Shown here piece by piece: positions 17,421 through 25,527 of a DNA stretch of 64,000 nt (position 1 is its first letter; each line of letters begins with the position of its first letter). Below the pieces are notes generated by a model that was not told where the DNA came from, did not search any database, and was given only the letters and a program-made list of their open reading frames with translations. The position numbers were made by a program, and so were the translations under genes. Source of the stretch: Yes71-27 sp040758635 (GTDB lineage: Bacteria > Bacillota > Desulfotomaculia > Desulfotomaculales > Ammonificaceae); assembly GCA_040758635.1 (NCBI GenBank), contig JBFLVI010000004.1, positions 1 through 64,000 on the forward strand. The letters run 5' to 3'.

Positions 17421-17722
17421 GAAGTGATTAAGCCCGAAGGAAGTCTTCTTTGGTGGCGAAAACCTTCCAGAGCTAAGAAAGGACCTCGGAAGAGATTCCG
17501 CTCTAGTTCAGGTGGTTTCAGGCAGGTATGCCGAATCGGTGAAGAGGAACAAAGTACCACCTGCTTACCTGCCGGTGCGCTGAGGCAGTAACGCCTGAGA
17601 ACCACATTATGGTTCGACAGCGAGGAGCAAGCGAGCGCGCCGGGTACGAGCACTTGGGATGTGTAAGCCTAACCACCGTTTTTACTCCGTGTTTATCCTC
17701 CCGCTGGCTGGAAAATTCTAAC

Positions 17723-17751
17723 TTGACAAGCCGGTCGTGCACAAATATAAT
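17723..17751 (+). promoter_or_regulatory. Consensus sigma-A promoter
   Basis: TTGACA (17723-17728), 17 bases, TATAAT (17746-17751): both boxes perfect. The start would be near 17758, which rules out the ATG at 17737 as the start of the next gene. Confidence 0.85.
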
Positions 17752-17790
17752 TTAGCCATAGTTTACATTTCTTATAAACGCAAGCAGGGA

Positions 17791-18780
17791 ATGGAGCGCG
17801 GCGTGGAGGCAAGACTGCAGGCGGTAGCGGCAACGCTGGAGGACTGGCTTAACTCTTTTGAGAAGCCGGCCGAACGTAAAGATCTGCGGCAGGCGGAGCT
17901 GCCGCATTTTCCGGCAGACGAGTTCTTGTCGGACTTGCAAGAAGCGGCCTTCGGGGTCTTACGAGCGGGCGGCGATCCGGTCCCGGCGGTAGGAAAACTT
18001 GTTAGCCTCTGCCGGGAGCACAACGCAAAGGTCTTGACGGAGCTGGAAAAGTGTGCCGAGACGCGCGCCGAAATTACCGTGGAAAGGGTGGGATGGTTAA
18101 GGAGGGCCTACCTTTCCGATCTTGAAATGAGCCTCCGTCAGCTTCTCTTGCGGCTCAGGCTCGCCGTGGCGCTGGTCCGTTTCCGTTCCGCCCAAAACCT
18201 CTCCCTGCGGGAGCTTGAAAGGTTGAGCGGCGTTTCGGCATCGTATCTGAGCCAGATCGAGCGGGGCCTAAGCGGCGTGCCTTCGCCCGAAGTCTTAGCG
18301 CAGCTCGACGCTGCCCTTACCCCGGCTGGTGAAACTAAGACGTCGTTGCTGCAGATCCTGAACCGGTCGGAGAACGGGCTCCGGAGGGTACAGGAGGAAG
18401 CGGTCCGGCTTTCGGGTATCCTTCACCGGCTGATGGGGGGAGGCATCGCAGACGAACCGCTCCGCCGCTGGGCAGGAAGACAGGCGGCCAGGCAGGAAGC
18501 GCCTCCGGTGGTAGCCAGTCCTTCTGTGTCCTGGTATGCACAGCCTTCGATGAGGATGCGCCGGTTTGCAAAGAGGTTTGAGGATGGATTTCTTGATGTG
18601 GGTGAAGAAATGGCCCCGCCACTATCCTCCGGGGTATCCAACTACGAACTTTACGACGCCGTCAGCCGCCTGAACCCGGAGTTGCAGCGGGCCCTCCTGC
18701 GCCTGGTTAAAGAGATGCTGCGGGTGCAGGAGGCCGGCTCTCGAAAACCGGAACGAGGGGGTGAAGGTCAAAAAGATTAA
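17791..18780 (+). CDS. XRE-family regulator with long flanking domains
   Basis: A 329-residue protein from ATG 17791 (the consensus promoter lies downstream of the earlier ATG 17737). An unrecognised helical region covers residues 1-140. A Cro/C1 helix-turn-helix follows (SLRELERLSGVSASYLSQIERGLSGVPSPEVLAQLDAAL). The C-terminal part is helical and arginine-rich. It may be a DNA-binding repressor, but the unusual N-terminal half suggests an added sensing role. A GC hairpin without T tract follows the stop. Its very strong promoter is notable in a region of weak ones. Confidence 0.75.
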   Translation: MERGVEARLQAVAATLEDWLNSFEKPAERKDLRQAELPHFPADEFLSDLQEAAFGVLRAGGDPVPAVGKLVSLCREHNAKVLTELEKCAETRAEITVERVGWLRRAYLSDLEMSLRQLLLRLRLAVALVRFRSAQNLSLRELERLSGVSASYLSQIERGLSGVPSPEVLAQLDAALTPAGETKTSLLQILNRSENGLRRVQEEAVRLSGILHRLMGGGIADEPLRRWAGRQAARQEAPPVVASPSVSWYAQPSMRMRRFAKRFEDGFLDVGEEMAPPLSSGVSNYELYDAVSRLNPELQRALLRLVKEMLRVQEAGSRKPERGGEGQKD

Positions 18781-18811
18781 GATTTGGCGTGCGAAGGCTT
18801 ACAAAAACAGC

Positions 18812-18839
18812 GGACCGCGCAGCTCGCACCTGCGCGGCC
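18812..18839 (+). terminator. GC-rich hairpin after XRE gene
   Basis: CCGCGCAG pairs perfectly with CTGCGCGG around a 7-base loop, extended by GG/CC. There is no T tract, so termination is uncertain. Confidence 0.35.
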
Positions 18840-19029
18840 CGCGCCTACCCGCGGTTAGCGGATAGTCGTAGCATCATTCTATCCTTTCGTCCTCAACCGG
18901 AGAGATTCCTTCTGGACGCCCGCATTTTTTCAGGAATTTCTAAAAACTATCTTCCCCCAATAACCGCGGCAGTATCGGAGGTGCCCGTGATTCTCGTTCT
19001 TTGAAAATAAGAGAAAGGATTTGAAAACC

Positions 19030-20013
19030 ATGCCCTTTTCCTTAAGCGAACTTCTCGGTGCGGTTACCGTTGGCGAACCGCAGAGCCGGCACAATCTTTG
19101 CATCTTCCCGCTCTTTGTATCTACCAGTTCCACGCTTTCGTACCTCCTCTTGGAAGAAGCGTTGGAGTTGGGCGTTCTCGAAGTCAGCGAGGTCAGCGAG
19201 GCCGGGAGCGTTAACGCCGTTTTCGTGACAAACAACGGGGACGCGCCGGTGTTGATCCTCGACGGCGAGGAGTTGGTAGGGGCGAAGCAGAACCGGATAC
19301 TGAACGTCACCGTTCTCATCCCGCCCAAAAAGAAGGTAGAGGTGCCGGTAAGCTGCGTCGAGCGCGGCCGGTGGCGCTACCGCAGCCCCCGTTTTAGCCC
19401 CGGCATCTTCGGTTACACCACGCTGCGGGCGGACAAAGCGGCACAGGTAGCGGAAAACCTTGCGACCGGCGGGTTTTTTATGGCCGATCAGGGAGCCCTC
19501 TGGCAGGAGGTTGACCGGAAGCAGGTGGCGATGGGCGTGGCTTGCCCAACCGATGCGGTTCACGATATCTACGAAAGTTACCATGATAAGCTGCAGGAAT
19601 ACGTTGCCGGGTTGCAGCCGCAGCCGGAACAGGCAGGCGTGGCGGTTTTTATCAACGGCCGGTTCTCCTGCCTCGACCTTTTCAACCAGCCGGCGACGCT
19701 TCAAAAGCTATGGGACAAGCTCCTAAGGAGCTACGCCCTGGAGGCGCTGGAACTCAAGGGGCGCGGCACTGCAAAGCGCAAGCCGGAGCTCGAGCCGGTC
19801 CTGCAGGCAATCCGGGAAGCGGAGATCCGGGAGTACCCTTCCGTCGGGCAGGGAACGGATATCCGCCTGCGCGGCCGGGGCATCGTCGGCGCGGCGCTGG
19901 TGGATGAGGGCAACCTCCTGCACCTGAGCGTCTTCGCCACCCCTGCGCAAACCGGCAGCCGTAGCGGCATCGCCCGCCCGGCCAGCAGAAGACGCCATAT
20001 TTGGGATGAGTAG
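19030..20013 (+). CDS. ARPP-1 family domain protein
   Basis: A 327-residue protein of the ARPP-1 type (ARG and rhodanese-phosphatase-associated protein), recognised from NLCIFPLF, TNNGDAPVLILDGEELVGAKQNRILN and VPVSCVERGRWRY. The molecular function of the family is not established. ATG 19030 is chosen because AAAGGA lies ten bases upstream, while the TTG at 19021 is too close to it. There is no signal peptide or membrane segment. The C-terminal tail is basic and probably disordered (SRSGIARPASRRRHIWDE). Confidence 0.75.
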   Translation: MPFSLSELLGAVTVGEPQSRHNLCIFPLFVSTSSTLSYLLLEEALELGVLEVSEVSEAGSVNAVFVTNNGDAPVLILDGEELVGAKQNRILNVTVLIPPKKKVEVPVSCVERGRWRYRSPRFSPGIFGYTTLRADKAAQVAENLATGGFFMADQGALWQEVDRKQVAMGVACPTDAVHDIYESYHDKLQEYVAGLQPQPEQAGVAVFINGRFSCLDLFNQPATLQKLWDKLLRSYALEALELKGRGTAKRKPELEPVLQAIREAEIREYPSVGQGTDIRLRGRGIVGAALVDEGNLLHLSVFATPAQTGSRSGIARPASRRRHIWDE

Positions 20014-20235
20014 GCAATCCGGCTCAGGCTGGGTCTGTTTCGTCCGCCACCCCGGTCGTGCTCGAACAGAGTCCAGGCCGAACTCCTTCCCGCCGCAGGA
20101 TAGGCTACTCTTATCCGCCAAGGCCAGCGCCTCAGTGAGCAAGGGGTGGTTTATCAGCAACGGGGCCGGCTTCTCCGGCCGGCCCCTCCTCCAATAACAG
20201 TTTCCTGTCTTGATTTTTCGGGGAGAGAAAGGATA

Positions 20236-20457
20236 ATGAAACTCCATTATTATCCGGAAACCGATTCTCTTTATATAGACCTTTCGGAGAGGACCAGCGT
20301 GGATTCCCGCGAGGTTGCACCGGGAGTGGTGCTGGACTTTGATGCAGAAGGGCACCTGGTCGGCATTGATATTGACCGGGCCAGCCGGGTGGTAAACCTG
20401 TCCCGGCTGGAAACCGAATCGCTGCCTGTAGCCGGGTCTTCAGAGATGCATTTTTAA
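20236..20457 (+). CDS. DUF2283 family small protein
   Basis: A 73-residue protein with the DUF2283 pattern: MKLHYYPETDSLYIDLSERTS, VVLDFDAEGHLVGIDIDRAS. The function is unknown; members often sit beside toxin-antitoxin or mobile-element genes. Start ATG 20236 has GAGAAAGGA upstream. A GC hairpin precedes it near 20159-20184. Confidence 0.85.
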   Translation: MKLHYYPETDSLYIDLSERTSVDSREVAPGVVLDFDAEGHLVGIDIDRASRVVNLSRLETESLPVAGSSEMHF

Positions 20458-20614
20458 ACTTATCCGGCTTCGGGTCGGACCTTTATGATTGGATCCGGAT
20501 AGAGAGCAGGACAGCCCGCTTCTCCCCTGGCGGCCGCAAGCTTTTTTCACGGGCGGAAACCCCCGGTGGTGCCCGCCGGTCTGTGACCGGGGGTTCCCGG
20601 TGTCCGAAGGGTTT

Positions 20615-21532
20615 TCACCGGAAGCGCCGGTCCCCGTCTGGGTGACCGGGTCGGATGCGTTCCACCGCCTCCCGCAGCCGCTTGCTGCTGCAGTGGGCGT
20701 AGATGCGGGTGGAGGCCAGGTCGGCGTGGCCCATAAGTTCCTGGATGGTAAAGACGTCCGTCCCCTTTTCCAGCAGCAGCGTCGCGAAGGAGTGCCGGAG
20801 CTTGTGCGGGGTGATCACTGCCGGGTCGAGGCCCGCCGTCCGGACGTACCTTTTGAAGAGCCGCGTCAGGGCGTCCTTGTTCATCCGGCCGCCCTCCCGG
20901 CCGAGGAGGAGGGCGCGGTTCTCCAGAGGGAGGCGCTTCTGCAGGTACTCCCAGAGCATCTGCTGCAGTTCCTGGATGATGGGGATCAGCCGTTCCCGCC
21001 CGCCCTTGCCCCGCACGCGCAGCGTGCCGGCGCCGAGGTCCACGTCGTCCCAGTCCAGGCGCAGGAGCTCGCTCCGGCGCAGGCCGCAGTAAGCCAAAAG
21101 GTAGAGGATGACCTTGTCCCGGAGGCGGTTCGGCCCGCCGGAGAACTCCGGGGCGGTGAGCAGCCGCTTCAGTTCCTCTTCCTTCAGGTAAACGGGGACG
21201 CGGTCGGGTTCCTTAGGCGGTCTTATTTTCCGCATCGGGTCCCCGGGTATGTACTCCTGCTCCGTCAGGTAGCGGAAGAAGGAGCGGAAGCAGTGGACTT
21301 TTCGCCGCAGGGAGTTGACCTTGAGCTTCCGCTCCTCCTGCAGCCAGATGAAGTACCGCCGCGGCACCGGCGTCGTGAGGTTGGCGAGTTCCGGCGCGAT
21401 CCGCTCCCGGACGAGGAAATCCTCGAGCGGCCTGAGGTCCGAGCGGTAGGCGGCCAGGGTTTCGGGGGAGGCGCCCTTTTCCGCGCGCAGGTAACGCAGG
21501 AACTCCCGGATAACTTCCTGTAAGTGCGACAT
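20615..21532 (-). CDS. Tyrosine recombinase (XerC/XerD-like integrase)
   Basis: A 305-residue site-specific recombinase with the N-terminal SAM-like core-binding domain (1-95) and a complete catalytic domain: R152 (GLRRSELLRL), K176 (RGKGGRE), H243 and R246 (HKLRHSFATLL), H269 (GHADLASTRIY) and nucleophile Y278. It is intact, and ATG 21532 has a GGAGGGG ribosome site. It lies 124 bases inside the right copy of the rnpB 3' repeat and points away from it, the usual place for an island integrase. It could instead be a housekeeping Xer protein, but its position argues for the element. A GC hairpin (ACCCCCGGT/ACCGGGGGT) follows its stop. Confidence 0.88.
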   Translation of the reverse strand: MSHLQEVIREFLRYLRAEKGASPETLAAYRSDLRPLEDFLVRERIAPELANLTTPVPRRYFIWLQEERKLKVNSLRRKVHCFRSFFRYLTEQEYIPGDPMRKIRPPKEPDRVPVYLKEEELKRLLTAPEFSGGPNRLRDKVILYLLAYCGLRRSELLRLDWDDVDLGAGTLRVRGKGGRERLIPIIQELQQMLWEYLQKRLPLENRALLLGREGGRMNKDALTRLFKRYVRTAGLDPAVITPHKLRHSFATLLLEKGTDVFTIQELMGHADLASTRIYAHCSSKRLREAVERIRPGHPDGDRRFR

Positions 21533-21655
21533 AACACCCCTCCGTAACTTTAATTACGTATTTTCGCTCCCGTCCCGGTTGCCGGCGCAAACCCGGAAAA
21601 CCCTGGTATTCCTTGAAGACAGCGCGAAGGCACCCCTGAGGCACCTTTTTTCTGA

Positions 21656-21734
21656 GAACTCGGCTTACAGGTTTGCTCACCCCCGCCGAACTGCGCCGTA
21701 ACCGCGGTTTGGCTTTTGTTTTTGGCCCTCGGAG
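21656..21734 (+). repeat. Right direct repeat (putative att site), rnpB 3' end copy
   Basis: Starts GAACTCGGCTTACAGG and contains the last bases of rnpB plus the GCC-type terminator hairpin and T tract. It has three mismatches to 4698-4776. No other part of rnpB is here. Confidence 0.88.
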
Positions 21735-21968
21735 GTCGTCGTCAAGCACCTGGTCAGGGAGGGCGGGCGCTACCTCCTGCGGGCGAATAACCCGTGGCGG
21801 GGCTACCCCGACACCCCGCTCGGCCCCGAAGACGGGACCATCGAGGTGGTTGTGCCGGATTGTGAAGCGGCCGGGATCCCTGCCGAAACAGGGCAAACCA
21901 AGATAGTCCTACTTAAGGAGTCCTGTGGGTTATCCGGGATGCGTCCTGACCGGATGGAAAACGGATAG
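21735..21968 (+). pseudogene. C-terminal remnant of an S24 (LexA/phage repressor-like) protein
   Basis: The open frame begins directly at the edge of the repeat with VVVKHLVREGGRYLLRANNP and YPDTPLGPEDGTIEVVV. This resembles the self-cleaving peptidase end of LexA / CI-type repressors, including the active Lys position (VVKxL). There is no start codon or DNA-binding part. It suggests that prophage-like material also lay on this side of the repeat. Confidence 0.5.
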
Positions 21969-21989
21969 AGGAAACCCCCGGTAGTTGTC

Positions 21990-22337
21990 GAATTCTTCCT
22001 CCGGGGAAAAGGTGGGATCGGCGATGCCCCCGAGATGCTCGTCGGGACCTCCGGCTACAGCTACGAAGACTGTTTCCTCGTTGCGGGCAAGGAGAGGAGT
22101 GGTGGATCAACGGGGTCGGACACCGTATATCAGCTTAAGGTAACATTGGAGGAGATCAAGCCGCCCATCTGGAGGCGGGTTCTGGTGCCTTCGGGCATTA
22201 CCTTCCACAAGCTGCACAAAATAATTCAGGCCGCCTTTGGCTGGCAGGACCACCACCTGTTCGATTTTGACTTCGGTGAGGTCGTGATTCACATTCCCGG
22301 CTCCGATTACGCCCCGGGGAGCTGTATGGGGGCGTGA
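21990..22337 (+). pseudogene. DUF72 5' fragment fused to a pRiA4b ORF-3-like fragment (remnant 2)
   Basis: The shared DUF72 leader (TTGTCGAATTCTTCCTCCG) and the first residues LVGTSGYSYED are present, with a one-base shift after the usual ATG. At about 22070 the sequence switches to VYQLKVTLEEIKPPIWRRVLVPSGITFHKLHKIIQAAFGW. This is the start of the plasmid pRiA4b ORF-3 family, and it is cut off by a TGA at 22337. Both halves are incomplete, so this is a recombination scar and not a working gene. Confidence 0.75.
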
Positions 22338-22519
22338 GAAACTGAATGCCAGAAGGACCAAGATCGATCCTCATCGGCGAATACAAAAGCGGGAGGATTA
22401 TCTGGTCTGGGCGGAAAAAGATACGGGTGGGAGAAAGTTTGATTCCGTGACGCACCTCGTGGCTGGGCGCGGAATAAAGGCCGTTTAAAAAGAATGGAGG
22501 GGAGAAGATTCGGGCGCTC

Positions 22520-23023
22520 GTGGTCATAGACATGTTAAACGACTTTATGGACCCCAAGGGAGTTCTTTTTTGTGGGGAGGCCGTAAGGAGGATTATTCCC
22601 TCCGTAGGAGAAAAGATTGAGGGGTTCCGCCGCCTGAACCAACCCGTGATTTACGCCTGCGACGCCCACGATCCCGAGGACGGGGAATTCAAGGCCTTTC
22701 CTCAGCATTGCGTCCGGGGCAGTTGGGGTGCGCAGGTCATCCCGGAACTCACCCCAAGGGAAGGGGACTTCGTGGTATATAAGACCCGTTTTGACGCCTT
22801 TTTTGGGACGGAACTTGAGGGCCTCTTGCAGAAGCTTTCGGTCACGGAAGTCTGTCTTACCGGGGTGTGCACGAGCATTTGCGTAATGGATACCGCGGCC
22901 GGGGCCTTTTTCCGGGGCTTTAAGGTTACGGTTTTTAAAGAGGCCGTGGGAGACTTTGATCCTGAGGCCCACGCCTTTGCCCTGAAGCGTATGGAGCGCG
23001 TTTATCGGGCCCAGATTCTATAA
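22520..23023 (+). CDS. pncA: Nicotinamidase (isochorismatase fold)
   Basis: A 167-residue enzyme that hydrolyses nicotinamide to nicotinate. Catalytic triad candidates are D4 (VIDMLNDF), K88 (YKTRFDAF) and C121 (GVCTSICVMDTA). Metal-site residues D48 and H50 lie in CDAHDPED, with H63 further on. The coordinates use GTG 22520. Yet GGAGGGG at about 22497-22503 is spaced for an in-frame ATT at 22508, which would give the family N-terminus IRALVVIDMLNDF. It is followed 14 bases later by the nicotinate phosphoribosyltransferase gene, so together they form a two-step NAD salvage operon. Confidence 0.88.
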   Translation: MVIDMLNDFMDPKGVLFCGEAVRRIIPSVGEKIEGFRRLNQPVIYACDAHDPEDGEFKAFPQHCVRGSWGAQVIPELTPREGDFVVYKTRFDAFFGTELEGLLQKLSVTEVCLTGVCTSICVMDTAAGAFFRGFKVTVFKEAVGDFDPEAHAFALKRMERVYRAQIL

Positions 23024-23037
23024 GGGAGAGCCGGAAA

Positions 23038-24384
23038 ATGAAGCCTTGGTTCCTCCTTTCCCCCCTCTTTACGGACCTTTACGAACTCACCATGGCCCAG
23101 GTCTATGTGGAACGGGAGATGTTTGAAGAGGCCACCTTCAGTCTCTTTGTACGGGAGCTTCCGGAGACACGGACCTTTCTCGTCGCCGCCGGACTCGAAC
23201 CCCTGCTTTCGGCCTTGGAACACCTGCGCTTTACCGAGGACGACCTGGCTTATATAGAAGGCTTGAGACTCTTCAAACCCTCCTTTCTTGATTACCTCAA
23301 AAGCTTTCGTTTTACCGGGGAATTGTGGGCTTTAAAGGAAGGAACGGTTTTCTTTGCCCAGGAACCCGTGGTAGAGGTGACGGCGCCGCTGCCCGAAGCC
23401 CAGTTGATCGAAACCCTGGCGATAAACCTCGTGAACATCGAGACCGCGGTGGCGACCAAGGCTGCCCTGTGCGTGCTTGCGGCTCAGGGAAGGCCCTGCG
23501 TAGACTTCGGGGCGCGGCGCACCCAGGGACTGGAGGCAGGGCTCCACGCCGCGAGAGCCTCTTATCTTGCCGGGTTTTCCGCCACGAGCAACGTGCTTGC
23601 CGGAAGGCTGTTTGGCATCCCCGTTGCCGGCACCATGGCCCATTCCTTCGTAGAAAGTTTTGCCACGGAGGAAGAGGCCTTTTTCGCCTTTGCTCAGGAA
23701 TTTCCGGATAACTCCATCTTTTTAATTGACACCTACGACACGCTAAAAGGGGCGCGGACCGCGGTGCGGGTGGCTCAGGCCCTCAAAGAAAAAAGCTTCA
23801 GGCTCAAAGGGGTGCGGCTTGACAGCGGCCGCGTCGAAGAGCTTGCCCGGGAAGTGAGGCGCGTCCTTGACGAAGGGGGCCTTCCGGAGGTAAAAATCTT
23901 CGTGAGCGGAGGTCTTGACGAGGAAAAGGTCCGCGGGATTGTCGCTTCTCGGACCCCAGTTGACGCCTTCGGCGTGGGCACGAAGATGGGGGTCTCGGCC
24001 GATGCCCCGTATCTGGACCTGGCGTACAAACTTACCGAATACGCCGGAAGACCGGCTCTTAAACTTTCCGAAGGAAAGGTGAGCTTTCCCGGGAAAAAAC
24101 AGGTCTTGCGTGAAAAAGAAGGGGACAAAGTGGCAAAGGATACCCTCGCTTTGAGGGAAGAAGACCTGCCGGGCGAGACCCTGCTTTCTCCGGTTATGCG
24201 GGGAGGGAGGGCCCTTTTTTCGCCCGAGTCCCTTGCGGTCCTAAGAGAGCGCGTAAAAAGGGAACTTGCGTCTCTTCCCGAAGAGGTCCTTCTGGGGAAA
24301 AGGAGCCTCCGAGCGGAGTTCTCCGAGAGGTTGCTTGCTCTTTATCGAGAAGCGTGCGCACGCGTGAAGAAGGGAGCCTCTTAA
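23038..24384 (+). CDS. pncB: Nicotinate phosphoribosyltransferase
   Basis: A 448-residue enzyme joining nicotinate and PRPP to give nicotinate mononucleotide. Family motifs are present: LFTDLYELTMAQVY at the N-terminus, DFGARRTQGLEAGLHAARASYLAGF, the active His region GTMAHSFVESF, IDTYDT, GVRLDSG and DAFGVGTKMGVS. The start is ATG 23038 behind AAGGGAGAG. It forms a salvage pair with the nicotinamidase upstream. The pair lies among remnants between the island and the DUF72 gene, so it may itself have been acquired. No terminator with a T tract is seen after it. Confidence 0.95.
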   Translation: MKPWFLLSPLFTDLYELTMAQVYVEREMFEEATFSLFVRELPETRTFLVAAGLEPLLSALEHLRFTEDDLAYIEGLRLFKPSFLDYLKSFRFTGELWALKEGTVFFAQEPVVEVTAPLPEAQLIETLAINLVNIETAVATKAALCVLAAQGRPCVDFGARRTQGLEAGLHAARASYLAGFSATSNVLAGRLFGIPVAGTMAHSFVESFATEEEAFFAFAQEFPDNSIFLIDTYDTLKGARTAVRVAQALKEKSFRLKGVRLDSGRVEELAREVRRVLDEGGLPEVKIFVSGGLDEEKVRGIVASRTPVDAFGVGTKMGVSADAPYLDLAYKLTEYAGRPALKLSEGKVSFPGKKQVLREKEGDKVAKDTLALREEDLPGETLLSPVMRGGRALFSPESLAVLRERVKRELASLPEEVLLGKRSLRAEFSERLLALYREACARVKKGAS

Positions 24385-24648
24385 GGTGCAAATACCCCGG
24401 TCCCATCCTCGTGCCCCAGCCATCAAATACTCTTTGCTGTAGTAGGGGCTTGCGGCGAAGGAGCCGCGGGGGCCAAAAACAGAAAAAATTTTCGTTTACT
24501 GAAATTGAAATTTAAACGAGCGCGGGTGGCTCACTTTTAATGAGCGGAGTGGCTCAGTTAGTTTTTGATATTGACGGTCGCATGGGGTATGCAAAGGAAA
24601 CTTTCGGTATTTGTCGAACTCTTCCTCCGAGGAAGGGTGGACTCAGCA

Positions 24649-25440
24649 ATGCCTCCGGAGTTCTTCATCGGCACTTCCGGCTATAGCTACGAGGACTGGC
24701 GCGGGGCGTTCTACCCCCTCCGGCTGGCGAAGGGGAAGATGCTGGAGTATTACGCCCGGGAGTTCTCCTTCACCGAGGTCAACTCCACCTTCTACCATAT
24801 CCCGGCCGTGCGGGTGATGGAGGCCCTGAGCAAAAGGACGCCGGAGAATTTTATTTTCACCGTGAAAGCTCATCAGTCCCTCACCCACGAGAGAGATGCA
24901 GAGTTTACCGGCCACGCGGAGAAGTTCCGGGTGGCACTAGAACCCTTGCGGGAGGCGGGGAAGCTCGGCGCGGTGCTCTTCCAGTTTCCGTTTTCCTTCC
25001 GGAAGGCGCGGGATAGCGAGGAGTACCTGGCGCACCTGCGCGGACTTTTCCCTGGCGTGCCGGTTGCGGTGGAGTTTCGCCACGCCACCTGGGTGGAACA
25101 GTCCACATTTGACTTCCTGCGGTCACTTGACTTCGGCTACGTCTGCGTGGACGAGCCGCCGCTGCAGGGCCTGGTGGGACCGGCGGCGGTGCGCACCACT
25201 GACTTCGCCTACGTGCGTTTCCACGGGCGGAACACCGCGAAGTGGTGGCGGCACCGGGAAGCGTGGGAGCGGTACGACTACCTCTATTCAGCAGAGGAGC
25301 TGAAGGAATGGCTGCCGTGTATCAAATCCGTGGCCGAAGGAGCCGGGAGGACCTTCATCGCCTTCAACAACCACCCGCGCGGCCAGGCGGTCCAGAACGC
25401 CCGGATGCTGCGGGAGATGATCAAGAGGCTCTACCTATGA
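24649..25440 (+). CDS. DUF72 family protein (intact copy)
   Basis: A 263-residue TIM-barrel protein of unknown reaction, recognised from FFIGTSGYSYEDWRGAFYP, REFSFTEVNSTFYHIP, FTVKAHQSLTH, FQFPFSF, VAVEFRHATW, YVRFHGRN and IAFNNHPRGQAVQNA. ATG 24649 is chosen with GGAAGGGTGG upstream; the open frame back to 24565 covers the conserved leader shared with the two remnants at 14.8 and 22.0 kb. Next to it is a radical SAM gene, a common pairing for this family that hints at nucleic-acid repair or modification. Confidence 0.92.
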   Translation: MPPEFFIGTSGYSYEDWRGAFYPLRLAKGKMLEYYAREFSFTEVNSTFYHIPAVRVMEALSKRTPENFIFTVKAHQSLTHERDAEFTGHAEKFRVALEPLREAGKLGAVLFQFPFSFRKARDSEEYLAHLRGLFPGVPVAVEFRHATWVEQSTFDFLRSLDFGYVCVDEPPLQGLVGPAAVRTTDFAYVRFHGRNTAKWWRHREAWERYDYLYSAEELKEWLPCIKSVAEGAGRTFIAFNNHPRGQAVQNARMLREMIKRLYL

Positions 25441-25527
25441 GGCAGACCGTATCTACCGGAAGGCATGCCGGGTGTGGTTGTTTTTGAAAGCGGGCGTTAA
25501 AGCTCAAGCGAATGGAGCTGCGTTCAG

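Larger units (their letters stand above)
4698..21734. mobile_element. Putative rnpB-targeted integrative genomic island
   Basis: A segment of about 17 kb lies between two direct copies of the rnpB 3' end. A full-length tyrosine recombinase gene starts 124 bases inside the right copy. This is the arrangement left by integrases that insert at the 3' end of a structural RNA gene and rebuild it. The interior carries signalling genes, phage-type regulators and decayed genes. It lacks the heptad-palindrome elements that are common in the core part of the window. No conjugation or replication genes are visible, so it would be a simple integrative element or a decayed remnant. That the recombinase acts on this repeat is inference. 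Confidence 0.7.

Noticed and set aside
17737..17790. Upstream ATG start for the XRE gene
   Set aside because: A consensus promoter with -10 at 17746-17751 lies downstream of it, so that ATG would not be in the transcript.
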